A DNA stretch of 35,951 nucleotides from JAAYYF01 sp040255585 (GTDB lineage: Bacteria; Deinococcota; Deinococci; Deinococcales; Trueperaceae): assembly GCA_040255585.1 (NCBI GenBank), contig JBDZVI010000026.1, forward strand, positions 1-35,951, written 5' to 3'. The notes under the pieces were generated by a model. That model saw nothing but the letters and a program-made list of their open reading frames with translations. It was not told the origin of the DNA and ran no database searches. Position numbers and translations under genes: made by a program. Position 1 is the stretch's first letter. Each line of letters starts with the position of its first letter. This document shows positions 7,699-15,742 of the stretch, in pieces.

Positions 7699-9027
7699 AT
7701 GGCACCAGAAGCCGTCAACACCAACCCATCCGGGACGCACCTCGCGCCCGTCTGGTCGCGCCTCACGCAACTGCGCCCCGTGCGCGGCCAGGGCGCTTAC
7801 CTCTACGATGAGGCCGGCACGGCCTACCTCGACTTCACGTCCGGCATCGGCGTCGCCAACACCGGCCACGCCCACCCGCGCGTGGTGGAGGCCATCCAGC
7901 GACAGGCCGCAGAGCTCCTCTTCGCGCAGGTGAACATCGTGCTGAGCCCCGCCCTCGAGCGCCTCGCCGACGCCCTCGCCACCGTCGTGCACCCGCGACT
8001 GGGCTCGTTCTTCTTCAGCAACAGCGGCGCCGAGGCCGTGGAGGCCGCCGTCAAGCTCGCCCGCCACGCCACGGGCCGGCCCAACGTGGTCGTGTTCCAG
8101 GGGAGTTTCCACGGCCGCACCGGCCAGGCGATGGCCCTCACGACCTCGAAGACCGTCTACCGCCACCGCTACCAGCCGCTCCCGGCCGGCGTCGTCGTCG
8201 CGCCTTTCCCGTACGCCTACCGCTACGGCTGGGACGACGACACGACCGTCGACTTCTGCCTACGCGAGCTCGAGCTCATCCTCAAGAGCCAGACGGCGCC
8301 AGACGAGACGGCCGCGTTCGTCATAGAGCCCGTGCTCGGCGAGGGCGGCTACGTGCCGGCCCCCAAGCGCTTCCTCGAAGGGCTGAGGCGTCTCGCCGAC
8401 GAGCACGGCATCGTGCTCGTGTTCGACGAGGTGCAGACGGGCTTCGGGCGCACGGGCAAGTTCTTCGCCTACGAGCACCACGGTGTCGTCCCGGACGTGG
8501 TGATCCTCGCCAAAGGGCTCGGCAGCGGTCTCCCCATCTCGGGCATCGCCGCTCGCCCCGAACTGACCGCCAAGTGGGAGAAGGGCACCCACGGCGGCAC
8601 GTACGGGGGCGGCAGCACCGTGCCATTGGCCGCCGCGCGCGCCACGATCGACGCGATGATCGCCGAGGACCTGCCCGGCAACGCGGCCCGGATGGGCGAG
8701 AGGCTCGTCGACGGGTTGCGCGAGCTCCAGCGCCGGCACCCCGTCATCGGCGACGTGCGCGGGCTCGGCCTGATGATCGGCGTGGAGTTCGCAGGCGAGG
8801 CCGGCGTCGCGAAGCTCGTCCAGCAGGCTTGCCTGGACGAGCGCCTCCTGCTCCTCACGTGCGGGGTCAACGACCAGGTCGTGCGCTGGATCCCGCCGCT
8901 CGTCGTCGGCGAGAACGAGATCGACGCCGCGCTGGCCACCTTCGGCCGCGCCCTCGCGGCCGCCGGAGCAGAGGCCGCCCCGCTGGCCGTCGCCGGCTCG
9001 GCCCCGCGCGCCGGGGAGCGCGGATGA
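7699..9027 (+). CDS. Class III aminotransferase (GABA/ornithine type)
   Basis: A PLP enzyme of 442 residues, normal for class III. SGAEAVEAAVKLARHATGRP is the cofactor-phosphate region, FDEVQTGFGRTG holds the Asp that contacts the pyridine nitrogen, and Lys272 in ILAKGLGSG is the Schiff-base lysine. It likely transfers an omega-amino group (GABA, putrescine, beta-alanine or a similar compound) to 2-oxoglutarate or pyruvate. AAGGAG sits 6 nt upstream of the ATG. Its stop overlaps the start of a second class III aminotransferase in an ATGA arrangement. It is the more divergent of the pair relative to GabT, with GTHGGTYGGGSTVPLAAARA in place of the GGLGGTYSGNPLACAAA segment. The two may act on successive amines. 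Confidence 0.85.
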   Translation: MAPEAVNTNPSGTHLAPVWSRLTQLRPVRGQGAYLYDEAGTAYLDFTSGIGVANTGHAHPRVVEAIQRQAAELLFAQVNIVLSPALERLADALATVVHPRLGSFFFSNSGAEAVEAAVKLARHATGRPNVVVFQGSFHGRTGQAMALTTSKTVYRHRYQPLPAGVVVAPFPYAYRYGWDDDTTVDFCLRELELILKSQTAPDETAAFVIEPVLGEGGYVPAPKRFLEGLRRLADEHGIVLVFDEVQTGFGRTGKFFAYEHHGVVPDVVILAKGLGSGLPISGIAARPELTAKWEKGTHGGTYGGGSTVPLAAARATIDAMIAEDLPGNAARMGERLVDGLRELQRRHPVIGDVRGLGLMIGVEFAGEAGVAKLVQQACLDERLLLLTCGVNDQVVRWIPPLVVGENEIDAALATFGRALAAAGAEAAPLAVAGSAPRAGERG

Positions 9028-10388
9028 GCGGCATCAAGCTCGTCGGCCCGGTCCCCGGGCCCAAGAGCCTAGCCATGGCGGCCCGCCGCGACGCGGCAGG
9101 CGCCCGCGGCGCCTCGCGCCTGACCGACCTTGCCGTGGTCGGCGGTCACGGCCCGTACGTGATCGACGCGGACGGCAACCGGCTTCTCGACTTCGCGGGC
9201 GGCATCGGTGTCCTGGCCGTCGGTCACACGCCCGAGGGCGTGGTCAGCGCCATGCAGGACCAGGCTGAGCGCCTCATCCACCTCTGCGCCATCGTCGGCA
9301 CGTACGAGCCGTACGTGCGCGTCCTCGAGACCCTCTGCGAGCTGGCCCCCGGCGACTTCCCCAAGAAGGCCGTGCTCATGAACAGCGGCGCCGAGGCGCT
9401 CGAGACGGCCGTCAACGTCGCGCGCGCCTACACGGGCCGGCAGGCTGTCGTCGTGTTCGAGGGCGCCTACCACGGGCGCACGAACCTCACGCTCGGCATG
9501 ACGAGCAAGTACGCGCTCTTCAAGAAGGGCTTCGGGCCGTTCGCGCCCGAGATCTACCGCCTGCCGTTCCCCGATCTCTACCGTCGGCCCGCCGGCATGA
9601 CGGAGGACGCCTTCCTCGACATGGCCATCGCCGCGCTCGACAAGGCCATGGTCGCGCAGGTCGACCCGGCCGCCATCGCCGCCTTCGTAATCGAGCCGGT
9701 GCAGGGCGAGGCGGGCTTCCTGCCCGTACCGGCGCGCTTCCTGCGCCGGCTGAGGGAACTCGCCGACCGGCACGGCATCGTGCTCGTCGCCGACGAGGTG
9801 CAGTCGGGCCTGGCCCGCACTGGCAAGCTGTGGGCGGTCGAGCACTCGGGCGTCGTGCCCGACCTCGTCACGACGGCCAAGTCGCTCGCTGCCGGCATGC
9901 CGCTCTCCGCGGTCGTCGGCCGCGCAGAGATGATGGACGCGCCGCACCCCGGCGGCCTTGGCGGCACCTACTCGGGCAACCCGCTCGCCTGCGCGGCGGC
10001 GCTCGAGGCCCTCGCCATGCTGAGCAGCGAGGCCTTCCTGACGCGCGCCGTGCAGGTGGGTGAGCGGCTGCGCGGCGGCCTCGAGCGGATCGCCGCCGAG
10101 CAGGCGACGGTCGGCGAGGTGCGCGGCCTCGGCCCGATGCTCGCCATGGAGTTCGTGAAGGACCGCGTCACGAAGGAGCCGTTCCCTGAGCTCGTGCTCG
10201 ACGTCACGAAGCAGGCGCTGAAACGCGGCCTCATCGTCATCCGGGCCGGCCTCTACTCGAACTGCATCCGCCTCCTGCCGCCACTCAACATGACGGACGC
10301 GGAAGTCGACGAGGGCCTCGCCGTCCTGCGCGAGGCGGTGGCCGCTGCCGTGGCGCTGCACGTGCCGGTGGCCGAGCCGGTCGCCTAA
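9024..10388 (+). CDS. gabT: 4-aminobutyrate aminotransferase (GabT-like)
   Basis: 454 residues from an ATG that overlaps the upstream stop by 4 nt, so translation is probably coupled. VADEVQSGLARTGKL, Lys286 in TTAKSLAAGMPLSAV, and DAPHPGGLGGTYSGNPLACA follow the GabT pattern closely. By family it converts GABA plus 2-oxoglutarate to succinate semialdehyde plus glutamate in the cytoplasm. The next gene, 4 nt downstream, is an aldehyde dehydrogenase that could take the semialdehyde to succinate, so the pair forms a GABA shunt. A related omega-aminotransferase role (5-aminovalerate, beta-alanine) is possible. Confidence 0.85.
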   Translation: MSGIKLVGPVPGPKSLAMAARRDAAGARGASRLTDLAVVGGHGPYVIDADGNRLLDFAGGIGVLAVGHTPEGVVSAMQDQAERLIHLCAIVGTYEPYVRVLETLCELAPGDFPKKAVLMNSGAEALETAVNVARAYTGRQAVVVFEGAYHGRTNLTLGMTSKYALFKKGFGPFAPEIYRLPFPDLYRRPAGMTEDAFLDMAIAALDKAMVAQVDPAAIAAFVIEPVQGEAGFLPVPARFLRRLRELADRHGIVLVADEVQSGLARTGKLWAVEHSGVVPDLVTTAKSLAAGMPLSAVVGRAEMMDAPHPGGLGGTYSGNPLACAAALEALAMLSSEAFLTRAVQVGERLRGGLERIAAEQATVGEVRGLGPMLAMEFVKDRVTKEPFPELVLDVTKQALKRGLIVIRAGLYSNCIRLLPPLNMTDAEVDEGLAVLREAVAAAVALHVPVAEPVA

Positions 10389-10392
10389 CGCG

Positions 10393-11847
10393 ATGACGAC
10401 CGACCGTTTCCCACTCAAGCAGCTCATCGGGGGTGAGTGGGTCGCCGCCGCCTCCGGCGGGACGTGGGACCTGATCGACCCCGGCAGCGAACGCGTCGTG
10501 CAGCGCGTGCCGTTCGGTGGTGCCGCCGACGCGCGGGCCGGGGTGGACGCCGCCGCCGCCGCGTACCCGGCCTGGGCCGCGAAGACAGCGTACGAGCGCG
10601 CCGAGGTCCTGGAGCGCGCCGCCGCCTGGATCAGGGTGAACGTCGACGACCTCGCGCCCATCACGACCGAGGAGTCCGGCAAGCCCCTGGGCGACGCGCG
10701 CGGCGAGTGGCTTTCGGCGACGGGCTACCTGACGTGGTTCGCGGGCGAGGGCATCCGCGCCTACGGGCGCACCGTGCCCGCCAGGGTGGCGGGTCGGCGC
10801 ATCAGCGTCCTGCCGCAGCCCCTTGGGGTCGTCGCCACCATCACGGCCTGGAACTTCCCCGTCTACAACATCGTGAGGACCTGGGCGGCCGCGCTCGCCG
10901 CCGGCAACACGGTGGTCGGCCGGCCGTCGGAGTTCACGCCGCGCTCGGCCATGCTCCTCGCCCAGGCCTTGCAGGAGGGCGGGGCGCCGGCCGGCGTCGT
11001 GAACGTCGTCAACGGCGACCCGGAGGCCATGGGCCAGGCCTTCCTCGACGACGCGCGCGTGCGCAAGATCGCCTTCACCGGCAGCCCGCGCGTCGGCAGG
11101 CTCCTCATGGACGGCGCCTCGCGCACCCTGACGCGCCTCGCCCTCGAGCTCGGCGGCAACGCGCCCGTCATCGTTTTCCCCGACGTGCCGGACCTGGGCC
11201 GCGTCGCGGCGCTCGCCGCGCGCTTCAAAGCCCGCAACGCCGGGCAGGTCTGCATCGCGCCGCAGCGCTACTTCGTGCACGCGAGCGTGGCCGAGGAGTT
11301 CACGGCGCGCGTCGTCGACGCCATGCGCGACCTCAAGGTCGGGCACGGGCTCGAGGACGGCGTGCAGGTCGGGCCGCTCATCAACGCCAGACAGTTGGGC
11401 AGGGTCGAGGAGCTCGTCGCTTCCGCCGCCGCCGACGGGGCCCGCGTGGCGCTTGGCGGGGCGAGGCTCCAGCGCTCCGGCTACTTCTACGCGCCGACGG
11501 TCGTCACGGACGTGACGCCCGGCAGCCGGCTGTACGAGGAGGAGATCTTCGGGCCGGTGCTGCCCATCACGACGTTCACAACCGCTTCCGAGGTGCTCGC
11601 GCTCGCCAACGCCACGGAGTACGGGCTGGCCGCCTACCTCTTCACCGCCGACCTCAATACGGCCATCGCCATGGCCGAGCGGCTGGAGTTCGGCATGGTC
11701 GGCGTGAACGACTGGATGCCCGTCAGCCCGGAGGCGCCCTTCGGCGGGGTCAAGGGGAGCGGCATCGGGCGCGAGACGGGCTCGGAGGGCATCCAGGAGT
11801 ACATGGAGCAGAAGGCGGTGTTCATAGGAGGCGTCGAACTGCCCTAG
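10393..11847 (+). CDS. Aldehyde dehydrogenase, succinate-semialdehyde type
   Basis: An NAD(P)-dependent dehydrogenase of 484 residues. Glu252 in LALELGGNAP is the general base and Cys287 in NAGQVCIAPQRY the nucleophile; EEEIFGPVLP and PFGGVKGSGIGRE complete the family pattern. The position that is usually Lys in the cofactor-binding KPSE/KPAE motif is Arg177 (VVGRPSEFTP), which may change the NAD/NADP preference. It directly follows gabT and probably oxidises succinate semialdehyde or a related 4-carbon aldehyde. The start is 4 nt after the gabT stop with no strong ribosome binding site of its own, suggesting coupling to gabT. No separate 4-aminobutyraldehyde dehydrogenase is present, so it might serve both steps. 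Confidence 0.85.
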   Translation: MTTDRFPLKQLIGGEWVAAASGGTWDLIDPGSERVVQRVPFGGAADARAGVDAAAAAYPAWAAKTAYERAEVLERAAAWIRVNVDDLAPITTEESGKPLGDARGEWLSATGYLTWFAGEGIRAYGRTVPARVAGRRISVLPQPLGVVATITAWNFPVYNIVRTWAAALAAGNTVVGRPSEFTPRSAMLLAQALQEGGAPAGVVNVVNGDPEAMGQAFLDDARVRKIAFTGSPRVGRLLMDGASRTLTRLALELGGNAPVIVFPDVPDLGRVAALAARFKARNAGQVCIAPQRYFVHASVAEEFTARVVDAMRDLKVGHGLEDGVQVGPLINARQLGRVEELVASAAADGARVALGGARLQRSGYFYAPTVVTDVTPGSRLYEEEIFGPVLPITTFTTASEVLALANATEYGLAAYLFTADLNTAIAMAERLEFGMVGVNDWMPVSPEAPFGGVKGSGIGRETGSEGIQEYMEQKAVFIGGVELP

Positions 11848-11963
11848 GGTCAGGCGTCCGCGTCTACGTGGCGTGGTTCGGTCCGACCCGGTTCCGGTTT
11901 GCCGGAGACTCCCTTCCAGAGTGAGCCACCGCGAGCGTAGAGTGTGACGAGCAGTAGGCCACC

Positions 11964-13481
11964 GTGTCTCCGCCTGATCCGACCTCATCATCACAGCCCG
12001 ACCCCATCGCGCAGTCCGTTTCCGCGGGCGAGGACGTTCGCGTGCCTGGCGCCGTCGGCGGGGCTCGTGAGGGTGCGTTGGTCGGCAGCGCGGCCGTGGC
12101 CGTTCGAGGCACAGGCGAGACCGCGCCAGGCTCGGTGGCTGAAGGTGGGGTCACGTCTGCTCCAAGCGCGGCCCCCCTCGTTCGTCGCACGATGCGCCTC
12201 TCAGTCGTCGAGGGCAGCCTCACGCAGGTCCTGCTCAACTGGACGACGGGCAGCGTCCTCGTCGGGTACCTGCTGCACCTCGGCGCCACGCCGACGCAGA
12301 TAGCCCTGGCGGGCAGCATGCCGCTCCTCGCGCAGGTGGCGAGCCCATTCGGCGCCTGGGTAGCCGAGGTCATCGGCAGGCGCAAGGTCGTCGCTGCGAC
12401 CCTGGCGGCCATCGGCAGGGCGAGCTGGATCATCGCGGCCCTTCTGCCCACTCTGGCCGTGCCGGACGCGGCCCGCCCCGCCCTGCTAGTCGCCCTCGTC
12501 TTCTTCGCCATGACCTTCCAGGCCGCCACCGCGACGGTGTGGACGGCGTGGATGGGCGACGTCGTGCCGGAGGAGCGGCGCGGCAGCTACTTCGGCATGC
12601 GCGCCGGCGTCCTCGGCGTGGTCGGCATGGCCGCCAACTTGGCCGCTGGCGCGTTCCTCGACCGGGTGGCGGCCCCGCTCTCCTTCCAGGTCGTCATGGG
12701 CGTGGCGATCCTCTCCTCGCTCATCGCCGTCGTCCTCCTCCTTTTCCACTACGACCCGCCGACTGAGCGCCGCGCGGTGGGGCTCGGCGAGCTGTTCCGA
12801 GTGCCCCTCGCGGACAAGAACTTCCGGCGTTTCCTCATGTTCGCGATCTACTGGCAGTTCGCCGTGATGCTCGGCGGACCGTTCGTGGTGCCGTACTGGC
12901 TCGAGGACCTGCACATGACGTTCACGCAGATCGCCTACTGGAGCACCATCAACGCCGTCACCGCGCTCCTGAGCACGTCGCAGTGGGGTCGTGTGGCCGA
13001 CCGCATCGGCAACAAGCCGGTCCTCGCCGTCGGGACGTTCCTCGCCGGTGCGCTCCTGCCGACGACCTGGATCCTCGCAGGGTTGACGGGCGACCTGACC
13101 TACATCTGGCTCTCCGCCTTCTTCGACGCCATCGCTTGGGGCGCCATCGGCCCGTCCGTTTTCAGCCTGGCGCTCGGTGCCGCCCCGAGGTCGCGCCGCG
13201 TGATGTTCATCGCCATGTACTCGCTCGTGCAAGGGGTGGCCGGCTTCGTGGGCGGCGCGCTCGCCGGTCCGCTCCTCGGTTTCCTGCAAGGCCTCTCGGC
13301 TCCGGGCTGGCTGCCGGCGTGGTCTGGATATCACAGCCTGTTCGTGGTGACCGGCGTCGGACGGATGCTCGCGTGGATCTTCGTGCGCCGCGTGGCGGAG
13401 CCACGCGCTTGGCGCACCCGCGACCTCCTCCGCGCCGGACGTCCGGTCGGGGCGCACGGCGCCGGCAGGAGAAGGCCGTAG
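11964..13481 (+). CDS. Major facilitator superfamily transporter
   Basis: 505 residues if translation starts at the GTG at 11964. The first ~75 residues are Ala/Gly/Ser/Pro-rich with no hydrophobic segment. From MRLSVVEGSLTQVLLNWTTG onward about 12 hydrophobic helices follow in two halves. GAWVAEVIGRRKVV resembles the MFS loop 2-3 motif (G..AD..GRR) and RVADRIGNKPVL the matching loop in the second half. An internal ATG at 12192 would remove the tail, but neither start has a good Shine-Dalgarno. A 5-bp hairpin (11893-11906) lies in the gap after the dehydrogenase. The substrate is unknown; its position downstream of the GABA genes suggests an amine, amino acid or organic acid, without proof. 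Confidence 0.78.
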   Translation: MSPPDPTSSSQPDPIAQSVSAGEDVRVPGAVGGAREGALVGSAAVAVRGTGETAPGSVAEGGVTSAPSAAPLVRRTMRLSVVEGSLTQVLLNWTTGSVLVGYLLHLGATPTQIALAGSMPLLAQVASPFGAWVAEVIGRRKVVAATLAAIGRASWIIAALLPTLAVPDAARPALLVALVFFAMTFQAATATVWTAWMGDVVPEERRGSYFGMRAGVLGVVGMAANLAAGAFLDRVAAPLSFQVVMGVAILSSLIAVVLLLFHYDPPTERRAVGLGELFRVPLADKNFRRFLMFAIYWQFAVMLGGPFVVPYWLEDLHMTFTQIAYWSTINAVTALLSTSQWGRVADRIGNKPVLAVGTFLAGALLPTTWILAGLTGDLTYIWLSAFFDAIAWGAIGPSVFSLALGAAPRSRRVMFIAMYSLVQGVAGFVGGALAGPLLGFLQGLSAPGWLPAWSGYHSLFVVTGVGRMLAWIFVRRVAEPRAWRTRDLLRAGRPVGAHGAGRRRP

Positions 13482-13597
13482 TCGTCGGACTCCGTACGCG
13501 GCGGCACCGGGGTAGGGCCGGGGGCGAACGGGTTTGGCGTTCTCAGGCCATGTCCGCGCCGGTGGCCCGCTGTGTACCTGCCGTTTCCGGCCGAGGC

Positions 13598-13626
13598 TTG
13601 ACTAGCGCCGGTCCTCGCCATAACCT
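13598..13626 (+). promoter_or_regulatory. Promoter of the ROK operon
   Basis: TTGACT (13598-13603) and TAACCT (13621-13626) are separated by exactly 17 nt. The predicted start is near 13633, giving a leader of about 35 nt before the GTG of the ROK gene. It is the only good promoter-like sequence seen before this gene. Confidence 0.6.
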
Positions 13627-13627
13627 G

Positions 13628-13637
13628 CTTACGTAAG
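13628..13637. promoter_or_regulatory. Candidate operator CTTACGTAAG
   Basis: This perfect 10-bp palindrome sits 1 nt after the -10 box and spans the predicted transcription start. It is well placed for repression, most simply by the ROK protein encoded next. Its TTACG/CGTAA arms also occur in the lacI operators at 35307 and 35431. Confidence 0.45.
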
Positions 13638-13667
13638 GACTTTGCAAAACCGGCTTTAGGAGGCGGG

Positions 13668-14795
13668 GTGGAACTCAGGAGCGTGCAACACGACACCGTG
13701 CGCGAGCACAACCGCCTGGCGGTGCTCGAAGCGCTCCTCGCGCGCCGGGTGGCCGCGCGCTCCGAACTCTCCCGCGCCACCCGTCTCAGCGTCCCCACCG
13801 TCACCACCATCGGCCAGGAACTCGTGGCGCTCGGCATTGTCGACGAGGGCGGGGTCGGTCCTTCTGGCGGCGGCCGCCCGGCGCGGCTCCTACGCCTGGT
13901 GCCTTCGGCACGGAACGTCCTGTCCGTCGACCTCTCCGGCGGTCGCGTGCGCGCCGCGCGCATCGACCTGTCCGGCGAGCTCTTCGAGCTCGAGCCCGGC
14001 CCAAGCCTCGCCCCCGGCCTGGAAGGCGAACTCGCCGGCTGGCTCCGCGCCGCCGTCGCGGAGGCCGCCGCCGCCGGCACCCCGTACGCCTGGTTGGCCG
14101 TCGCCATCCCCGGTGTCATCGGTCAGGACGGCTCTAGCGTTCGCCTCGCGCCTAGCCTCGGCTGGCACGAGTTCGACGCCGGCGACCTCCTCCGCAAGGC
14201 CAGCGGGTTGCGCGTGCTGCTCGAGAACGACGTCAACGCACTCGCCATCGGCGAGCTGCACCATGGCGTCGGTCAGGGCCACAAGGACGTCGTCTACCTC
14301 ACCATCACTGGCGGCGTCGGCGCCGGCATCGTGCTTGGCGGCCAGCTCTACCGCGGTTCCCACCGGGCGGCGGGGGAAGTCGGCTACAGCCTCCTCCCCG
14401 GCCTGCCCGAAGAGGGTCTCGAACTCGGCGCACCGGGCCCGCTCGAGAGGCACCTGCTCAGCATCGTCGCCGACGTCGTCGTGAACGGCGAACTCGATCT
14501 GGAGGCGCCTGAGCGCGCCGCCGCCTTCGACCGCCTTGCCGCGGGCGTGAGGCTCGTCCTACACAACCTGGCCTGCGTCTTCGACCCCGAGCTCGTCGTA
14601 GTGGCGTGGGCCGCGGATCCCGAAGGTCGCCTGGCGGACGAGCTCGCGCGCCGGTGGTCGTTGCCCCAGGCCACCTCGATAAGGGCCGGTTCGCTCGGAC
14701 CGATCGCGGCGCTGCACGGTCTGGGCCAGCTCGCCCTCGAGCGCCTGAAGTCCGAGGTCGCGAGCCTAGAGCAGCACGTTGGGAGCCAATCATGA
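13668..14795 (+). CDS. ROK-family transcriptional regulator
   Basis: 375 residues. An N-terminal winged helix-turn-helix (about 10-65, with ARSELSRATRLSVPTVTTI) is fused to a ROK sugar-kinase-like domain containing ENDVNALAIGELHHG and ITGGVGAGIVLGG. Two features usual for the family are missing: the ExGH zinc histidine is replaced by Tyr in GEVGY, and no CxCGxxGCxE cysteine cluster follows. It is therefore more likely a sugar-sensing repressor than an active kinase. The GTG start is 4 nt after a strong AGGAGG (13658-13663). The stop overlaps the amidohydrolase start (ATGA). It probably controls its own seven-gene operon through the palindrome at 13628-13637. Confidence 0.85.
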   Translation: MELRSVQHDTVREHNRLAVLEALLARRVAARSELSRATRLSVPTVTTIGQELVALGIVDEGGVGPSGGGRPARLLRLVPSARNVLSVDLSGGRVRAARIDLSGELFELEPGPSLAPGLEGELAGWLRAAVAEAAAAGTPYAWLAVAIPGVIGQDGSSVRLAPSLGWHEFDAGDLLRKASGLRVLLENDVNALAIGELHHGVGQGHKDVVYLTITGGVGAGIVLGGQLYRGSHRAAGEVGYSLLPGLPEEGLELGAPGPLERHLLSIVADVVVNGELDLEAPERAAAFDRLAAGVRLVLHNLACVFDPELVVVAWAADPEGRLADELARRWSLPQATSIRAGSLGPIAALHGLGQLALERLKSEVASLEQHVGSQS

Positions 14796-15742
14796 GCTAC
14801 CGTCACCTCCGCGTCATCGACATGCACGTGCACTTCCCCATCGCCAACACGCTGGGCCTGCCGCCAGACCCCAAGCAGCAGCACCCGCTCCTACAGGCGT
14901 ACGCGCGGGAGCGCGGGGAGCGCATGGCGCGCGAGTGGAACACTGAACCGACCGAGCCGGCCGCGCGCACCGACGCGGAGGTCGACGCCTACCTGGCGCG
15001 CTGGGTCGGCGAGGTGGAGCGCTACGGCCTGCGCAAGGTCGTGTTCGTGAGCGCCAACACCAACGACCGCCTCGCTGACATCGTGGCCCGTCACCCCGAC
15101 AAGTTCATCGGCTTCGCCCACCACGCGCTGCGGCCCGGCGCCGCCGCGGAGTTGAGACGCGCCGTGGACGAGCTCGGCCTGCGCGGCTACAAGCTGCTAG
15201 GGCCACGCACCGAGTACCCCTTCGAGGCGCCCGAACTGCGTGGCGTCTGGGAGTTCCTCGCCGAGAAGCGCCTGCCCGCCCTCATCCACTTCGGCTTCCT
15301 CGGCAGGGGAGGCGGCATCGTGCAGCACCCACGCATGAGCCCCCTGTCGCTCTTCGAGGTAGCCCGCGACTTCCCGGAGATCCCGTTCCTCATCCCGCAC
15401 TTCGGCGCCGGTTACTTCGACGACCTCCTCGCGCTGTGCTGGAGCCTCCCGAACATCTACATAGACACCTCGGGCTCCAACCAGTGGATGCGCTGGATGC
15501 CCTACCCGCTCACGCTCGAGGACCTGTACCGCAAGGCGCTCGAGACGGTAGGCGCGGAGCGCATCGTCTTCGGCTCCGACTCCAGCCTCTTCCCGCGCGG
15601 CTTCTCCGAGCGCTACCTCCTCGACCAGGTGCGCGCCTGTTACACGCTCGGCGTGAGCGAGGCGGAAGTCGAGCTGATCTTCGGCGGCAACGCCGCCCGC
15701 CTCCTGCACCTGCCGGAGCAGCAGACGGGAGCAGCCGAATGA
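14792..15742 (+). CDS. Amidohydrolase-superfamily metal-dependent hydrolase
   Basis: A 316-residue amidohydrolase_2-type TIM-barrel protein. The metal ligands are recognisable as DMHVH (residues 10-14) after strand 1, LIHFG in mid-protein, LIPHFGAGY, and the C-terminal FGSDSS aspartate. Members of this group hydrolyse lactones or amides, or decarboxylate aromatic or other acids; which reaction applies cannot be read here. It overlaps the ROK gene before it and the lyase gene after it by 4 nt each, so the three are made together. In a sugar-uptake operon a lactonase or deacylase role on a modified sugar is a reasonable guess. Confidence 0.8.
   Translation: MSYRHLRVIDMHVHFPIANTLGLPPDPKQQHPLLQAYARERGERMAREWNTEPTEPAARTDAEVDAYLARWVGEVERYGLRKVVFVSANTNDRLADIVARHPDKFIGFAHHALRPGAAAELRRAVDELGLRGYKLLGPRTEYPFEAPELRGVWEFLAEKRLPALIHFGFLGRGGGIVQHPRMSPLSLFEVARDFPEIPFLIPHFGAGYFDDLLALCWSLPNIYIDTSGSNQWMRWMPYPLTLEDLYRKALETVGAERIVFGSDSSLFPRGFSERYLLDQVRACYTLGVSEAEVELIFGGNAARLLHLPEQQTGAAE

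Noticed and set aside
9069..10682. Long minus-strand open frame (537 codons) opposite gabT
   Set aside because: It is a shadow of two strongly recognisable plus-strand enzymes in GC-rich DNA and its translation matches no family.
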